A stretch of 63,222 nt of DNA from positions 1 to 63,222 of the forward strand of contig JAISLT010000028.1 of the NCBI GenBank assembly GCA_031277165.1, written 5' to 3'. The notes below the pieces were generated by a model that ran no database searches, had not been told where the DNA came from, and worked only from the letters and a program-made list of their open reading frames with translations. The stretch is from Spirochaetaceae bacterium. GTDB taxonomy: Bacteria; Spirochaetota; Spirochaetia; Treponematales; Breznakiellaceae. The number at the start of each line of letters is the position of its first letter. The first letter of the stretch is position 1. Below are positions 8,416 to 15,622 of this stretch, one piece after another. The position numbers and the translations under genes are program-made.

Positions 8416-9774
8416 CTAAATCTGATATTCTGCGGCGCGGGCAATACAGTCCAGGAAAGCATCTTCCATGTCTTTCATGGCGTTGGCAATGGCGTCTTTT
8501 TTATTTTTTTTATACTCTTTTAGCCGTTTACTTAGGTTGATAACAGGGGCAATTTGAATCAACACCCGCTTAGGATGGACATTCAAAACCCTGTTGGAAT
8601 AGGCCCCTCCCATGGTTCTATTGGCAAAATCCCATAAATTCTGGGCATATTCGATCTTTTTATGGAGGGGATCCCCGGCGACGGGAAGGGGAACCCGGAA
8701 ATACCAGACAAAGTCCACCAGTTCCATATGCCGGGAGGCGTGCCAGGCTTCTCCTGCGGTAAGGTCCGCCAGGGCCCGTTCCAGCAGGCTTAGGGAATCG
8801 AGGCTGCTAAGGCCGGGGATCACCATCCTGTCCCAGCAAATTTGCCGGATATGGCAGAGCCGTTCCACCAACTCCTTCCCCTTGGGATGTATCCCCAGGA
8901 GCTTTTCCGCTTTATCCAGCGCGGCGCCTATGATCGTGTCTATCCGTTGGGAAAAATCCTGATCTTCCACCGGGGTTATCCGGTACCGTTTTTCATTCTG
9001 TTCAAGAATAAAGTCTCTGGCCCGCCTGAGCCGTTCGGTAAAGCCTGCGCCGTCTTTTTTCCCTCTAAACCCGGTGTATTTTTCTATTTTTCGGATAAGC
9101 TTATTAAGAGACCACTGGCCCATTTTGCCGTACCGGAAGTGGGTAGAAACAGGAAGGATCTCCACGGGAATATGGCTGCCGTCTTTTTCAAGCCGCTCCG
9201 CCACCTGAAACCCGATGCGTATGGTGCCCTTTTCCAGCCGCGGCACCGATTCGGTGGTATAGCTTACCTGCCCCTCCGGGGCAATAGCCAGGGGATAGGG
9301 ACCTTCAAAAATTGTCCGCATGATCCGCCCCATGCCGGCGGAATCTATCTTGGCATGGTGGACCGGTACGCAAAGCAGCCCCGGCATAATCCACCGGGCA
9401 ACAGCCCCCCCCCACCGCAGGATCTCGTAGCCGTAAACAAAGGAAACATAGGGCCGCCGGGGAAACCTGACCTTGGCCTTTCTTGCCAGAGAGCGGAGTT
9501 TGAAGAGGAAAAACCACATAAGAAGCTGGGCTTCCCCCCCGTTGGGGTGGCGAAAGGCAATAATACAGCGGCTTTTTCCCTCTAAAGCCCGCTTATAGGC
9601 CTCGAAAAGGGGCTTTCCGTTCCTTAAAACCATCCTGGCTATGCCCAAAACAAGAAAAAGGTAGAGCCTTCCCAAAAGCCCGCATGCCAGAACTACCAAT
9701 TTAGAAATACGGGATTTCTGGACCTTTATATCAGGAGCAGCCACAACCACCGGCTTACAATACGGCTTGTACAT
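8416..9774 (-). CDS. PlsC-like phospholipid acyltransferase
   Basis: The product is 452 residues, with a hydrophobic anchor (about 27-50: VVLACGLLGRLYLFLVLGIA) and a glycerolipid acyltransferase core. Motif I reads FRHPNGGEAQLL, an HX4E variant of the usual HX4D; motif III is visible as IAPEGQVSYTTES. A long C-terminal helical extension follows. Its likely role is acyl transfer to a lysophospholipid or related acceptor at the inner membrane. The gene has its own promoter (9784-9811), with the ATG only about ten bases beyond the -10 box, so the leader is very short or absent. The substrate is not predictable. Confidence 0.65.
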   Translation of the reverse strand: MYKPYCKPVVVAAPDIKVQKSRISKLVVLACGLLGRLYLFLVLGIARMVLRNGKPLFEAYKRALEGKSRCIIAFRHPNGGEAQLLMWFFLFKLRSLARKAKVRFPRRPYVSFVYGYEILRWGGAVARWIMPGLLCVPVHHAKIDSAGMGRIMRTIFEGPYPLAIAPEGQVSYTTESVPRLEKGTIRIGFQVAERLEKDGSHIPVEILPVSTHFRYGKMGQWSLNKLIRKIEKYTGFRGKKDGAGFTERLRRARDFILEQNEKRYRITPVEDQDFSQRIDTIIGAALDKAEKLLGIHPKGKELVERLCHIRQICWDRMVIPGLSSLDSLSLLERALADLTAGEAWHASRHMELVDFVWYFRVPLPVAGDPLHKKIEYAQNLWDFANRTMGGAYSNRVLNVHPKRVLIQIAPVINLSKRLKEYKKNKKDAIANAMKDMEDAFLDCIARAAEYQI

Positions 9775-9783
9775 CCCTGCTAT

Positions 9784-9811
9784 TGTATAATATACCGCCG
9801 GGATCCTTCAA
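9784..9811 (-). promoter_or_regulatory. sigma-70-like promoter of the acyltransferase gene
   Basis: On the minus strand a TTGAAG -35 box (9806-9811) and a TATACA -10 box (9784-9789) are separated by 16 bp. The predicted start lies only a few bases before the ATG at 9774. Confidence 0.5.
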
Positions 9812-9850
9812 GACATATTTTGTATCGCCCAGCAATTTCCAAAGGCGCAC

Positions 9851-9880
9851 TTGACAATGCGCCGGCCTTTTTGGTAATAT
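9851..9880 (+). promoter_or_regulatory. promoter of tRNA-Asn
   Basis: TTGACA (9851-9856) and TAATAT (9875-9880) are spaced by 18 bp, placing transcription start a few bases before the mature tRNA 5' end at 9891. Confidence 0.75.
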
Positions 9881-9890
9881 CAACACATAT

Positions 9891-9963
9891 TCCCCTGTAG
9901 CTCAGCTGGCAGAGCAAGTGGCTGTTAACCACTGGGTCCGTGGTTCGAACCCGCGCGGGGGAG
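9891..9963 (+). tRNA. tRNA-Asn (anticodon GTT)
   Basis: A full cloverleaf is visible. The acceptor stem is TCCCCTG with CGGGGGA, the D arm is GCTC/GAGC, the anticodon stem AGTGG/CCACT carries loop CTGTTAA, and the T arm has TTCGAAC. The anticodon is GTT. CCA is not encoded. It has its own promoter upstream and an intrinsic terminator downstream, so it is a single-gene transcription unit. Confidence 0.97.
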
Positions 9964-9965
9964 CT

Positions 9966-9995
9966 AAAAAAGCCTGTCTTTGGACAGGCTTTTTT
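9966..9995 (+). terminator. intrinsic terminator after tRNA-Asn
   Basis: The stem AGCCTGTC/GACAGGCT with a TTTG loop is flanked by an A run before and a T run after, so it may act in both directions. Confidence 0.85.
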
Positions 9996-9999
9996 GTTG

Positions 10000-10024
10000 T
10001 AATTCCTTATAATACAAGGAATTA
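10000..10024. repeat. 25-bp tRNA-linked palindrome, copy 1 (left island boundary)
   Basis: Arms TAATTCCTT and AAGGAATTA surround a seven-base centre (ATAATAC). Near-identical 25-mers lie at 17240-17264 and 29764-29788, each just 3' of a tRNA gene. This copy and the one at 17240 bound the integrase-bearing island, so they are candidate attachment cores. The adjacent tRNA already has its own terminator, so this element is not needed for termination. Confidence 0.75.
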
Positions 10025-10129
10025 GCAAAAATCCGCCGAAATCCCCTATTCTGACACTTCCCGTACTTTTGTTGAAATAGACCATGGACACAAAAAGGTC
10101 AACAAAATGTGGTGCGAAGGAATGGCGGA

Positions 10130-10288
10130 ATGGCAGTCACGGTTGGCAAGTACCACCTCTTTGAACGGGAACGCAGAGGGAGGATCGTTTACTATTGCTG
10201 GTACGAAGACCAGGGCAAACGTATTCAAAAGGCGTGCGGCTATAAATGTGAAAATAAGCCTCCCCGGAGCAGAGCTCCGGGGTATTAA
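10130..10288 (+). pseudogene. N-terminal fragment of a tyrosine-recombinase integrase
   Basis: From ATG 10130 the frame reads MAVTVGKYHLFERERRGRIV followed by YYCWYEDQGKRIQK, resembling the N-terminal arm-binding segment of integrases like the intact one at 15623-17140 (short basic strands, YY, G). After about 43 residues the frame enters the repeat at 10268-10306 and stops at 10286-10288. No core-binding or catalytic domain remains. It suggests an older integration at the same tRNA-Asn side of the island. Confidence 0.55.
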
Positions 10289-10306
10289 ACCAGACTTTCG
10301 AATAAA
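10268..10306. repeat. 39-bp dispersed repeat, copy 2
   Basis: This is the reverse-complement match of 322-360 with two mismatches. It overlaps a palindrome at 10262-10282 (CCCCGGAGC/GCTCCGGGG, loop AGA). It ends the integrase fragment, as the other copy ends a PIN gene. No other feature is seen up to 10374. Confidence 0.75.
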
Positions 10307-10374
10307 TATGTGGAATCAAGGATAATAAAGGCGGTTAGCGATTTTGAAGCAAACAGAAAAAAATAAAAAATCTT

Positions 10375-11470
10375 CTACATGATACGCTCGACTTTTTCAA
10401 CTTCTATCGATAACGCCCCCCATTCCTCACAGACTTTACCGCGTACCAATAAAGGAATCTGGTCAAAAAGAAGGCTGTTATAACGGTCGTAGACTTGAGG
10501 AAAGATAACTGTTTCATAAAGGGCGGTTCCGTCTTCAAAGGTAAGAAATGACATAGTAAGCCCGTCTTTCGTCCATACTTCCTTTTGAGTGACAGGCCAG
10601 CCTATAAGAGAAATCACCTGCCCGATATGTTCTCCGATATACCGGGCTTTTATTCTCTTGGCGGACAACACTTTTTCTTTCCAAAGTGCAGGAGGATGGA
10701 GACAACGTAAAAACCCAAGGGCTTTATATTCTTCCCATAATTCGTTTTCGCTGATTCTTTTTGGAGGCAAAAAAGCTTGCTTTGGAGATTTAATCACCTT
10801 GGCTCCTCCATTGATTTGCGTGTAGGGAGGAGATTTAGTTTCTTCGGAAAATAATTCCTTTTGTTCATGGTGCGTTGTACCAGAATTATTACAAAGGCTT
10901 AACAAGGTTCGAGCTTGTAATGCCCTGGACTTACCGCCAGAAATACTGTCAAAAACTCCGGAAGGGACAAACGCAATAATATCATCACGGGACAACCGTA
11001 CACGTGTGCTAAAGTCTTCAAGGCTGCAAAAATTACCGTTTTGTTCCCGTTCATTCAAGATGGTTTCTATTCCTGTTTTTGAAAGACCTTTTATCGCCAT
11101 AAGGCCGACGATTAGACTCCGCCCGATACCATAATAACGGCAACGGGAAAGGTTAATATCCGGTCCATCTACTAACAGGCCCATGCGGCGTGATTCGCTG
11201 ATATAGGCGCACGGCTTGTAATAGCCGCCTTGATTGGATAATACGCCTGCCATAAACTCAGACGGATAATGCACGCGCAACCAAGCCGATTGGAAAGAAA
11301 CCATAGCGTAAGATGCCGAATGCGGTTTACAAAAGCTATACCCGTCAAAGGAAAGCATCATATCCCAAATCTGTTTTATGGTTTCACTATCAACGCAATT
11401 TTTAGCGCATCCTTCAAAAAATTGTTTTTCATAAAAAGCAAGCTTGTTTCCGAACAGGCAACCGATTTTT
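10375..11470 (-). pseudogene. C-terminal fragment of a DNA polymerase III alpha subunit (DnaE-type)
   Basis: About 360 residues at the C-terminal end are recognisable: FEGCAKN and FDGYSFCKPHSASYAMVSFQ from the end of the polymerase palm/fingers, AIKGLSKTGIETIL as a helix-hairpin-helix, and a terminal OB-fold region (VISLIGWPVTQKEVW). The PHP and catalytic palm are missing. Upstream of about 11470 the same bases are better explained by a PIN-domain fragment on the opposite strand, so the frame there is not dnaE. It is a truncated gene, not a working polymerase. An extra dnaE-like (DnaE/ImuC-type) copy on a mobile island is the probable source. Confidence 0.75.
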
Positions 11471-11802
11471 TTGACCGTGTTGTCAGTACTCAGGTACTCA
11501 ATGAGCTGTGTAACATCTTTACCAAAAAATATCCTGTTCCCGTTGATGAGATACAGAGACTTCTCGCCAGTATACGTGATAATTGTGAACACATAACCGT
11601 TACTGAAGACTTCGTAACCAGAGCGCTCGATTATCACCAAAAGTTTTCCCTGTCCTATTTTGACGCTTTGATGGTCGTCGCCGCTCTGAAAGCTAGCAGC
11701 AAATATCTTGTAACAGAAGATATACAAGACGGCCTTCTTATCGATGGTACGTTAACCATTCCGAATATATTTAATCATACGGATATGCTAAATCCGATGT
11801 AA
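11446..11802 (+). pseudogene. C-terminal part of a PIN-domain (VapC-type) toxin
   Basis: The frame ending at TAA 11800-11802 contains RVVSTQVLNELCNIF, LSYFDALMVVAALKA and YLVTEDIQDG, the second and third acidic segments of a PIN nuclease. The first strand with the leading aspartate and any start codon are missing; before about 11446 the bases belong to the opposed dnaE fragment. It is a 5'-truncated gene about 118 codons long. Its subfamily (STQVLNE type) looks different from the stub at 282, so the two are probably not halves of one gene. Confidence 0.7.
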
Positions 11803-11809
11803 AGAAAAA

Positions 11810-11845
11810 GCGGATAAAGTGAAGAAGTACAGGCACCTTATCCGC
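11810..11845. terminator. hairpin between convergent genes
   Basis: GCGGATAAaGTG and CACCTTATCCGC form an almost perfect 11-12-bp stem between the PIN fragment (+) and the HTH gene (-), without a strong T run. It probably terminates one or both. Confidence 0.5.
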
Positions 11846-11874
11846 TATGATTTTTACCCCTCTAAGGATGTTGG

Positions 11875-13035
11875 CTAATCACTTCCAAAGTCAATTTCAA
11901 CCCCTTTACCTGTTGCTTGCTTATAAGCCACACTCGATAAAAAACTGTCAAACCCCTTATTTCTCAGGTTTCTTGGCGGGTTCAGGGCATTAAAAAATAC
12001 TTTCATCATGTTGTAGTGAATGCCAAAACGCGTCGTATTCATCTTCCTAAGTTTGGTTAAGCTATCCTCCTGTGGTATTTCAATGCCAATATTTTCAAAC
12101 ACCTTTTCAAGCAATGAGAGAACAGCGGATAATGTTGCTCGATTGATGTATTCGCTGTCAGTAAAGTTACCGTGAATATGCTGGTAACATTTTTCACAGG
12201 CAGCGAGCATGATGGCGATTCCGTTTATTACTTCATCATCAATCCCTTTTTCCGTTATATCAGGTTCATCAAACCGATACCCCTTATAGAGAATAAAGTT
12301 AATCAAAGTATCCTGCATCTTTTCGATTTTATAGCTAAGCAAATAATACTGGTTGGCTTTATTAGTTTTCCGTTCTGGGACTAACTGTGTTGCCGAGGCT
12401 ACCGCTTCCTCAAGAAATATCGCGTCAAAGAGGATATATACATAAAGGAACATCAGGATTACTTGATGTGTGTTGTAGTCGCCAGATGCTTCAATTATTT
12501 TTGAATATAAGTCATCGGCAACTGTATTTAGAATACCTGTCAGCTGCATATTGCTTATACATTTATCAGCGACAAAATCTCTTCCTATGATATTAAACGC
12601 TTTAACAAAGGCAGCTTTATCAAAGATATAGTCCTCTGAAGAAAGCGTAATAAATAGGCGGTGCGCCTGGTTCAGCATTGTTTTCAAATCAAGCATATCT
12701 CGAAACTCTTTAATTTTTTCAGCGTAATAACAATTGATGTCTTCTCGGTTTCTGAGGTAAAGTTTTCCGACTATACTGTTGATTTCAAACGGCAGGTTTG
12801 TAGAGAGCAGATAGTCCTTATTAATCAAGTCGTTTTTACTGCAATCAAGTAAACCTGCCAGGGTATCAAGGGTAGCTTCGTCAGCCTTGAGACCTTTGTT
12901 GAGAAAATGCTTAAGACTGATTTCTGTGATTGTCCCATTACTCGCTTCCTCGATTTTCCTATATGATAAGTCTAACTTCTTTATCCGCGCCTTTATCATA
13001 GATGAATCGATTGGCACCATTGTCTTCCTATACAC
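11875..13035 (-). CDS. XRE-like HTH protein of unknown function (island)
   Basis: The 386-residue product starts at a GTG (13035) with an AAGGAG site eight bases upstream. Residues about 10-70 look like an XRE helix-turn-helix (SMIKARIKKLDLSYRKIEEA, then LKADEATLDTLAGLLDCSKN). The remaining 300 residues are a largely helical region with many aromatic and acidic residues and no motif recognised. It lies downstream of the RadA-like gene and is separated from it by a terminator-like inverted repeat (13057-13107). It could be a regulator or a sensor/effector of a defence-type locus; no function is claimed. Confidence 0.6.
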   Translation of the reverse strand: MYRKTMVPIDSSMIKARIKKLDLSYRKIEEASNGTITEISLKHFLNKGLKADEATLDTLAGLLDCSKNDLINKDYLLSTNLPFEINSIVGKLYLRNREDINCYYAEKIKEFRDMLDLKTMLNQAHRLFITLSSEDYIFDKAAFVKAFNIIGRDFVADKCISNMQLTGILNTVADDLYSKIIEASGDYNTHQVILMFLYVYILFDAIFLEEAVASATQLVPERKTNKANQYYLLSYKIEKMQDTLINFILYKGYRFDEPDITEKGIDDEVINGIAIMLAACEKCYQHIHGNFTDSEYINRATLSAVLSLLEKVFENIGIEIPQEDSLTKLRKMNTTRFGIHYNMMKVFFNALNPPRNLRNKGFDSFLSSVAYKQATGKGVEIDFGSD

Positions 13036-13056
13036 GTTAATTACTCCTTGTCATAA

Positions 13057-13107
13057 AAAGTTGACGAAAACCGGAATAGCAAGACTAATCTATTTTCCGT
13101 CAACTTT
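13057..13107 (-). terminator. terminator-like inverted repeat after the RadA-like gene
   Basis: Arms AAAGTTGACGAAAA and TTTTCCGTCAACTTT pair with a single bulge, and the minus-strand reading continues into CTTTTTATG. It lies between the RadA-like gene and the HTH gene and could also hold the HTH gene's control site. Confidence 0.5.
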
Positions 13108-13121
13108 ATTTCGGCTATCCC

Positions 13122-14387
13122 TTACAGGGACAGCATCTTCCTGACATCATCCAGGGTTTCGTGTTCTTCCCACATTACAATCTGGGAACCATTTGCCTTG
13201 GGTCCAATAATTTGTTTGTAACCAAGGGCTTTAGCCCGCTTTACCCGCCGTTCCATTCCATAGGCTGGAAGCAGATAGCCGCGATTGTCCACACCGCCTA
13301 CAAAAACGGTATCAACGGGCAAAGGCTTTTCAAGTAATAGGGATAAGGTTGCTATCACGCATGCCAACTCTGCGTCAGAAGCCAATTTTTCCGTGCGGTT
13401 AGCACGAAGCGTAATTCCGGCATTAATGGACGTAAAAGAATCTTGAAGGACGGCCAGAAGATTTTTTGTCCTGGCCTGACTTATCCCGGCTATTGTCAGA
13501 GAAACTTTATTTGTGTTCCTATCTATCGCCGCTGTAATCTCGTCAACAAAAAAATCATAGTCTTCCTGTGTAACAAAGGCAGCAAGTCCAACTATTGTTC
13601 TTTCACTGTGCCGGGACAAATATCCGGTTTCAGATTCTCGGATTTCAACCAAGCCTGATAGAGTTCTCCTGAAAAAACAACGGCTCGCTCTATCGTCTGT
13701 ATCCCGGTTTTTTTGAGGCGTACTGATGACAACTTCATCGTCTAGCCCCTTTTCAATTTTCACAAGCACGTCCACAATATGGCCTATATTCGCTGAACCA
13801 AGGTAATCCTTTCGGTCCTTTCGTTCTTCACCGATAATGACCAGCGCAAACTTCTGCTCTTGGGCTATTTTCTTGAGACGAAATAGTACACCAACAATGT
13901 TTTTAGCTTCATATTCCACATAGCTTTGGAGTGAATCCACCACTACAAAATCAGGATGGTACTTACATATTGTACGCTCAATTACGCCAGGTCTGTTTTC
14001 AAAAATGAAAACAGGCTGATTGGCGGTTAATCCATATTGTACGCATTTTTTCCTCGTGCCTTCCGCACCCTCATCGAAAGAGAAAAAAATCACGGATTTA
14101 CCAATTGAGACAAGAAATGCGCATACCTGGAGCAAAAACGTGGTCTTCCCCGCACCTTTTTCCGCATGGATAAAGTACAAGAAGGCAAAAAGAAAACCGC
14201 CGGAGAAAATCAGGTCAAAAAATTGAAAACCTGACGGCAAGCGGACCGGTTTGGGAGGGGTGAGTTCCCTGATTTTGATTTCATCAATTGCCTGGTACTT
14301 TTTTTCAAGCGTTTTTTCCGCTGAACAAACAGGACAACACCTGCTCCACACCGGGGATTCTTCCCCGCATTTAGAACAAACAAACAT
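13122..14387 (-). CDS. RadA/Sms-like ATPase carried on the island
   Basis: The product is 421 residues. It has an N-terminal zinc finger (C4, C7, C18, C21), a RecA-like ATPase core with Walker A AEKGAGKTTF (75-84) and Walker B FVVVDSLQSY, and a C-terminal Lon-like domain (VFVGGVDNRGYLLPA). The RadA-specific KNRFG motif reads KNRDT. RadA proteins are branch-migration helicases in recombination; chromosomal copies normally have an intact KNRFG. This diverged paralogue, in an integrase-bearing AT-rich island, may serve the element's own replication or recombination, or defence. The ATG at 14387 has a GGGAG site. Confidence 0.8.
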   Translation of the reverse strand: MFVCSKCGEESPVWSRCCPVCSAEKTLEKKYQAIDEIKIRELTPPKPVRLPSGFQFFDLIFSGGFLFAFLYFIHAEKGAGKTTFLLQVCAFLVSIGKSVIFFSFDEGAEGTRKKCVQYGLTANQPVFIFENRPGVIERTICKYHPDFVVVDSLQSYVEYEAKNIVGVLFRLKKIAQEQKFALVIIGEERKDRKDYLGSANIGHIVDVLVKIEKGLDDEVVISTPQKNRDTDDRASRCFFRRTLSGLVEIRESETGYLSRHSERTIVGLAAFVTQEDYDFFVDEITAAIDRNTNKVSLTIAGISQARTKNLLAVLQDSFTSINAGITLRANRTEKLASDAELACVIATLSLLLEKPLPVDTVFVGGVDNRGYLLPAYGMERRVKRAKALGYKQIIGPKANGSQIVMWEEHETLDDVRKMLSL

Positions 14388-14434
14388 TATTATCTCCCAG
14401 GAGAATTATTCTCCAAATATGGTAATAATCAAAT

Positions 14435-14460
14435 CATCGGGCGGATAGCTCCGCCCGATG
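14435..14460 (-). terminator. strong hairpin upstream of the RadA-like gene
   Basis: CATCGGGCGG and CCGCCCGATG form a perfect 10-bp stem with a six-base loop, followed on the minus strand by ATTTGATTATT. It may attenuate read-through from the two small genes into the RadA-like gene. A second small hairpin (GGAGAAT/ATTCTCC) lies at about 14400-14413. Confidence 0.55.
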
Positions 14461-14467
14461 AAACCGA

Positions 14468-14665
14468 CTAGCTCTGCTGTCCATCCTTGACATCAAACTG
14501 CTTTGATGTCTTCCTTTTGACTTCGAGACGGCGACAGGTTCCCTCGTGGAATACGGCCTTGATGCTTATGGTGCCCCACTTTGGAGGGTTGCACATCTGC
14601 AAGGCCAGAAGCCGTTGGACTTCAAGAACAGGATTAGGATTTGAAATAGGTGAGACTGTTTTCAT
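14468..14665 (-). CDS. small island protein, unknown
   Basis: The product is 65 residues, basic, with no motif recognised. Its ATG (14665) overlaps the TGA of the preceding small HTH gene as ATGA, which supports a real, translationally coupled gene. A Cys-Asn-Pro-Pro-Lys stretch and a strand-rich middle are all that can be described. It probably accompanies the HTH gene in element maintenance. Confidence 0.45.
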   Translation of the reverse strand: MKTVSPISNPNPVLEVQRLLALQMCNPPKWGTISIKAVFHEGTCRRLEVKRKTSKQFDVKDGQQS

Positions 14666-14919
14666 TGTTTAGCTTCCCTTTTCAACCCGGTTTGAATCCC
14701 GGCCCTTTCCTCAATTTCCCTTAAAAGGGAAATGGGATAAATAATCCGTCGCGGACTTATGCGGACGTAAGCACTGAAAGGCCACTTTCCACTACGGATT
14801 CCACGCCGTAAAGTCGAAAGAGAACAATGACATGCTGCCGCAAATTGTACGGGCAACATGAACCACCGTTCCTCTTTCTGGAGAGGGAGAGGATATATTG
14901 TTTGGATATTATTTTTCAT
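14662..14919 (-). CDS. small HTH protein, possible excisionase or DNA-binding regulator
   Basis: The product is 85 residues. The centre (ACHCSLSTLRRGIRSGKWPF and PRRIIYPISLLREIEE) resembles the winged-helix/MerR-like fold of excisionases and small recombination directionality factors: a helix-turn-helix followed by a basic wing. It lies downstream of the integrase with a 145-nt structured element between them and is coupled by ATGA to the next gene. The excisionase role is inference from size, fold pattern and neighbours. Confidence 0.5.
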   Translation of the reverse strand: MKNNIQTIYPLPLQKEERWFMLPVQFAAACHCSLSTLRRGIRSGKWPFSAYVRISPRRIIYPISLLREIEERAGIQTGLKREAKQ

Positions 14920-14991
14920 ATCCGACCTCGTTTTTTTAGAAATGAGTCGGTAAAAGCAGGATAAAAAACATTACTCATCTTTCCCTGACAC

Positions 14992-15136
14992 TTAAACCGA
15001 CAAAACTCACAAAATGTGAGGAACCACCACCCTAGGTATTTCTCAACCCCCGGGGCAACTGCTACCAGTTGGCGTGGAACGGTTCACATTCCACACTAGC
15101 TTCCACAGAAGCGTAAAAAATATTTTGTCGGTTTAA
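14992..15136 (-). other. five-helix structured element closed by a 14-bp inverted repeat
   Basis: TTAAACCGACAAAA (14992-15005) is repeated exactly inverted as TTTTGTCGGTTTAA (15123-15136). Inside lie four further perfect hairpins in series: CTCACA/TGTGAG (15006-15020), CAACTG/CAGTTG (about 15056-15071), GTGGAA/TTCCAC (about 15075-15093) and GCTTC/GAAGC (about 15099-15112). The whole could fold as a closed multi-branch RNA or, in DNA, be a small TTAA-ended transposable element. It lies in the leader between a minus-strand promoter (15515-15542) and the small HTH gene. The strand given assumes it is transcribed with those genes. Confidence 0.6.
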
Positions 15137-15207
15137 CGACGATGTGCATTATTTTTAAAATAACCACACTCGTCGATAAACTGAAACCAGATAAACCGCT
15201 TTGGCGG

Positions 15208-15351
15208 CTAAAATACCTGGCCTTTTTCTGCCTTACGGCTTTTATTTGTTTGAATTGGTGTGGCTTCTGGAATGTTATCTTTTCCGTAGACCATCACTTT
15301 AGAATAGAATTGATGAAAGAATGTTTTTTTGGCATAATTAATAAAAGCCAA
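15208..15351 (-). CDS. possible small leader ORF
   Basis: A 47-codon frame from TTG 15351, preceded by a GGGAGAG site, lies in the leader transcribed from the promoter at 15515-15542. Other very short frames overlap it. One is a 12-codon frame starting at a TTG after AGGAG, and another is a 13-codon frame whose stop gives TGATG coupling to an internal ATG here. No family is recognised. It may be a leader peptide array, a decayed gene, or chance. The rest of 15137-15514 shows nothing else. Confidence 0.25.
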   Translation of the reverse strand: MAFINYAKKTFFHQFYSKVMVYGKDNIPEATPIQTNKSRKAEKGQVF

Positions 15352-15514
15352 CAGTCTCGTCTCTCCCTTTCGTCAAGGTATAACACTCCTTAAGTACTTG
15401 GAAGCCGTCTTACCGTCTGGTCGAAAATGCTTGTGTACCTTCCCGTCTGCCTCCCCAACGTTAATTCAGAACACTTATTTAGTTTCCGAATATCCTTTCT
15501 AAGAATATAATAAA

Positions 15515-15542
15515 ACTATATCACAATACATAGAAAAATCAA
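15515..15542 (-). promoter_or_regulatory. promoter of the island minus-strand operon
   Basis: TTGATT (15537-15542) and TATAGT (15515-15520) are separated by 16 bp on the minus strand. It would drive a leader of more than 500 nt containing the structured element, then the two small genes and the RadA-like gene. Confidence 0.55.
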
Positions 15543-15579
15543 GTGTTTTTTCTCATTTCTCCCGCATTTTTGTTCTTTG

Positions 15580-15610
15580 CCAGGACAGGCTATTGAATAA
15601 CCTGTCCTGG
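15580..15610 (-). terminator. hairpin after the integrase gene
   Basis: CCAGGACAGG and CCTGTCCTGG form a perfect 10-bp stem with an 11-base loop, just downstream of the integrase stop at 15623. The T run is weak. Confidence 0.65.
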
Positions 15611-15622
15611 CTTCATTTCAAA

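Noticed and set aside
10000-10024. The 25-bp palindromes as ordinary intrinsic terminators
   Set aside because: They lack a T run, and tRNA-Asn already has a good terminator before its copy.
10107-10325. A 72-codon frame overlapping the integrase fragment
   Set aside because: The neighbouring frame from ATG 10130 carries integrase-like sequence; this one does not.
282-11802. The PIN N-terminal stub (282) and PIN C-terminal part (11446) as two halves of one split toxin gene
   Set aside because: The two pieces look like different PIN subfamilies and each has its own separate breakpoint, so a single split gene is not supported.
15142-15393. An 83-codon plus-strand frame in the island
   Set aside because: It has no ribosome site or recognisable motif, and it runs antisense through the leader of the minus-strand operon.
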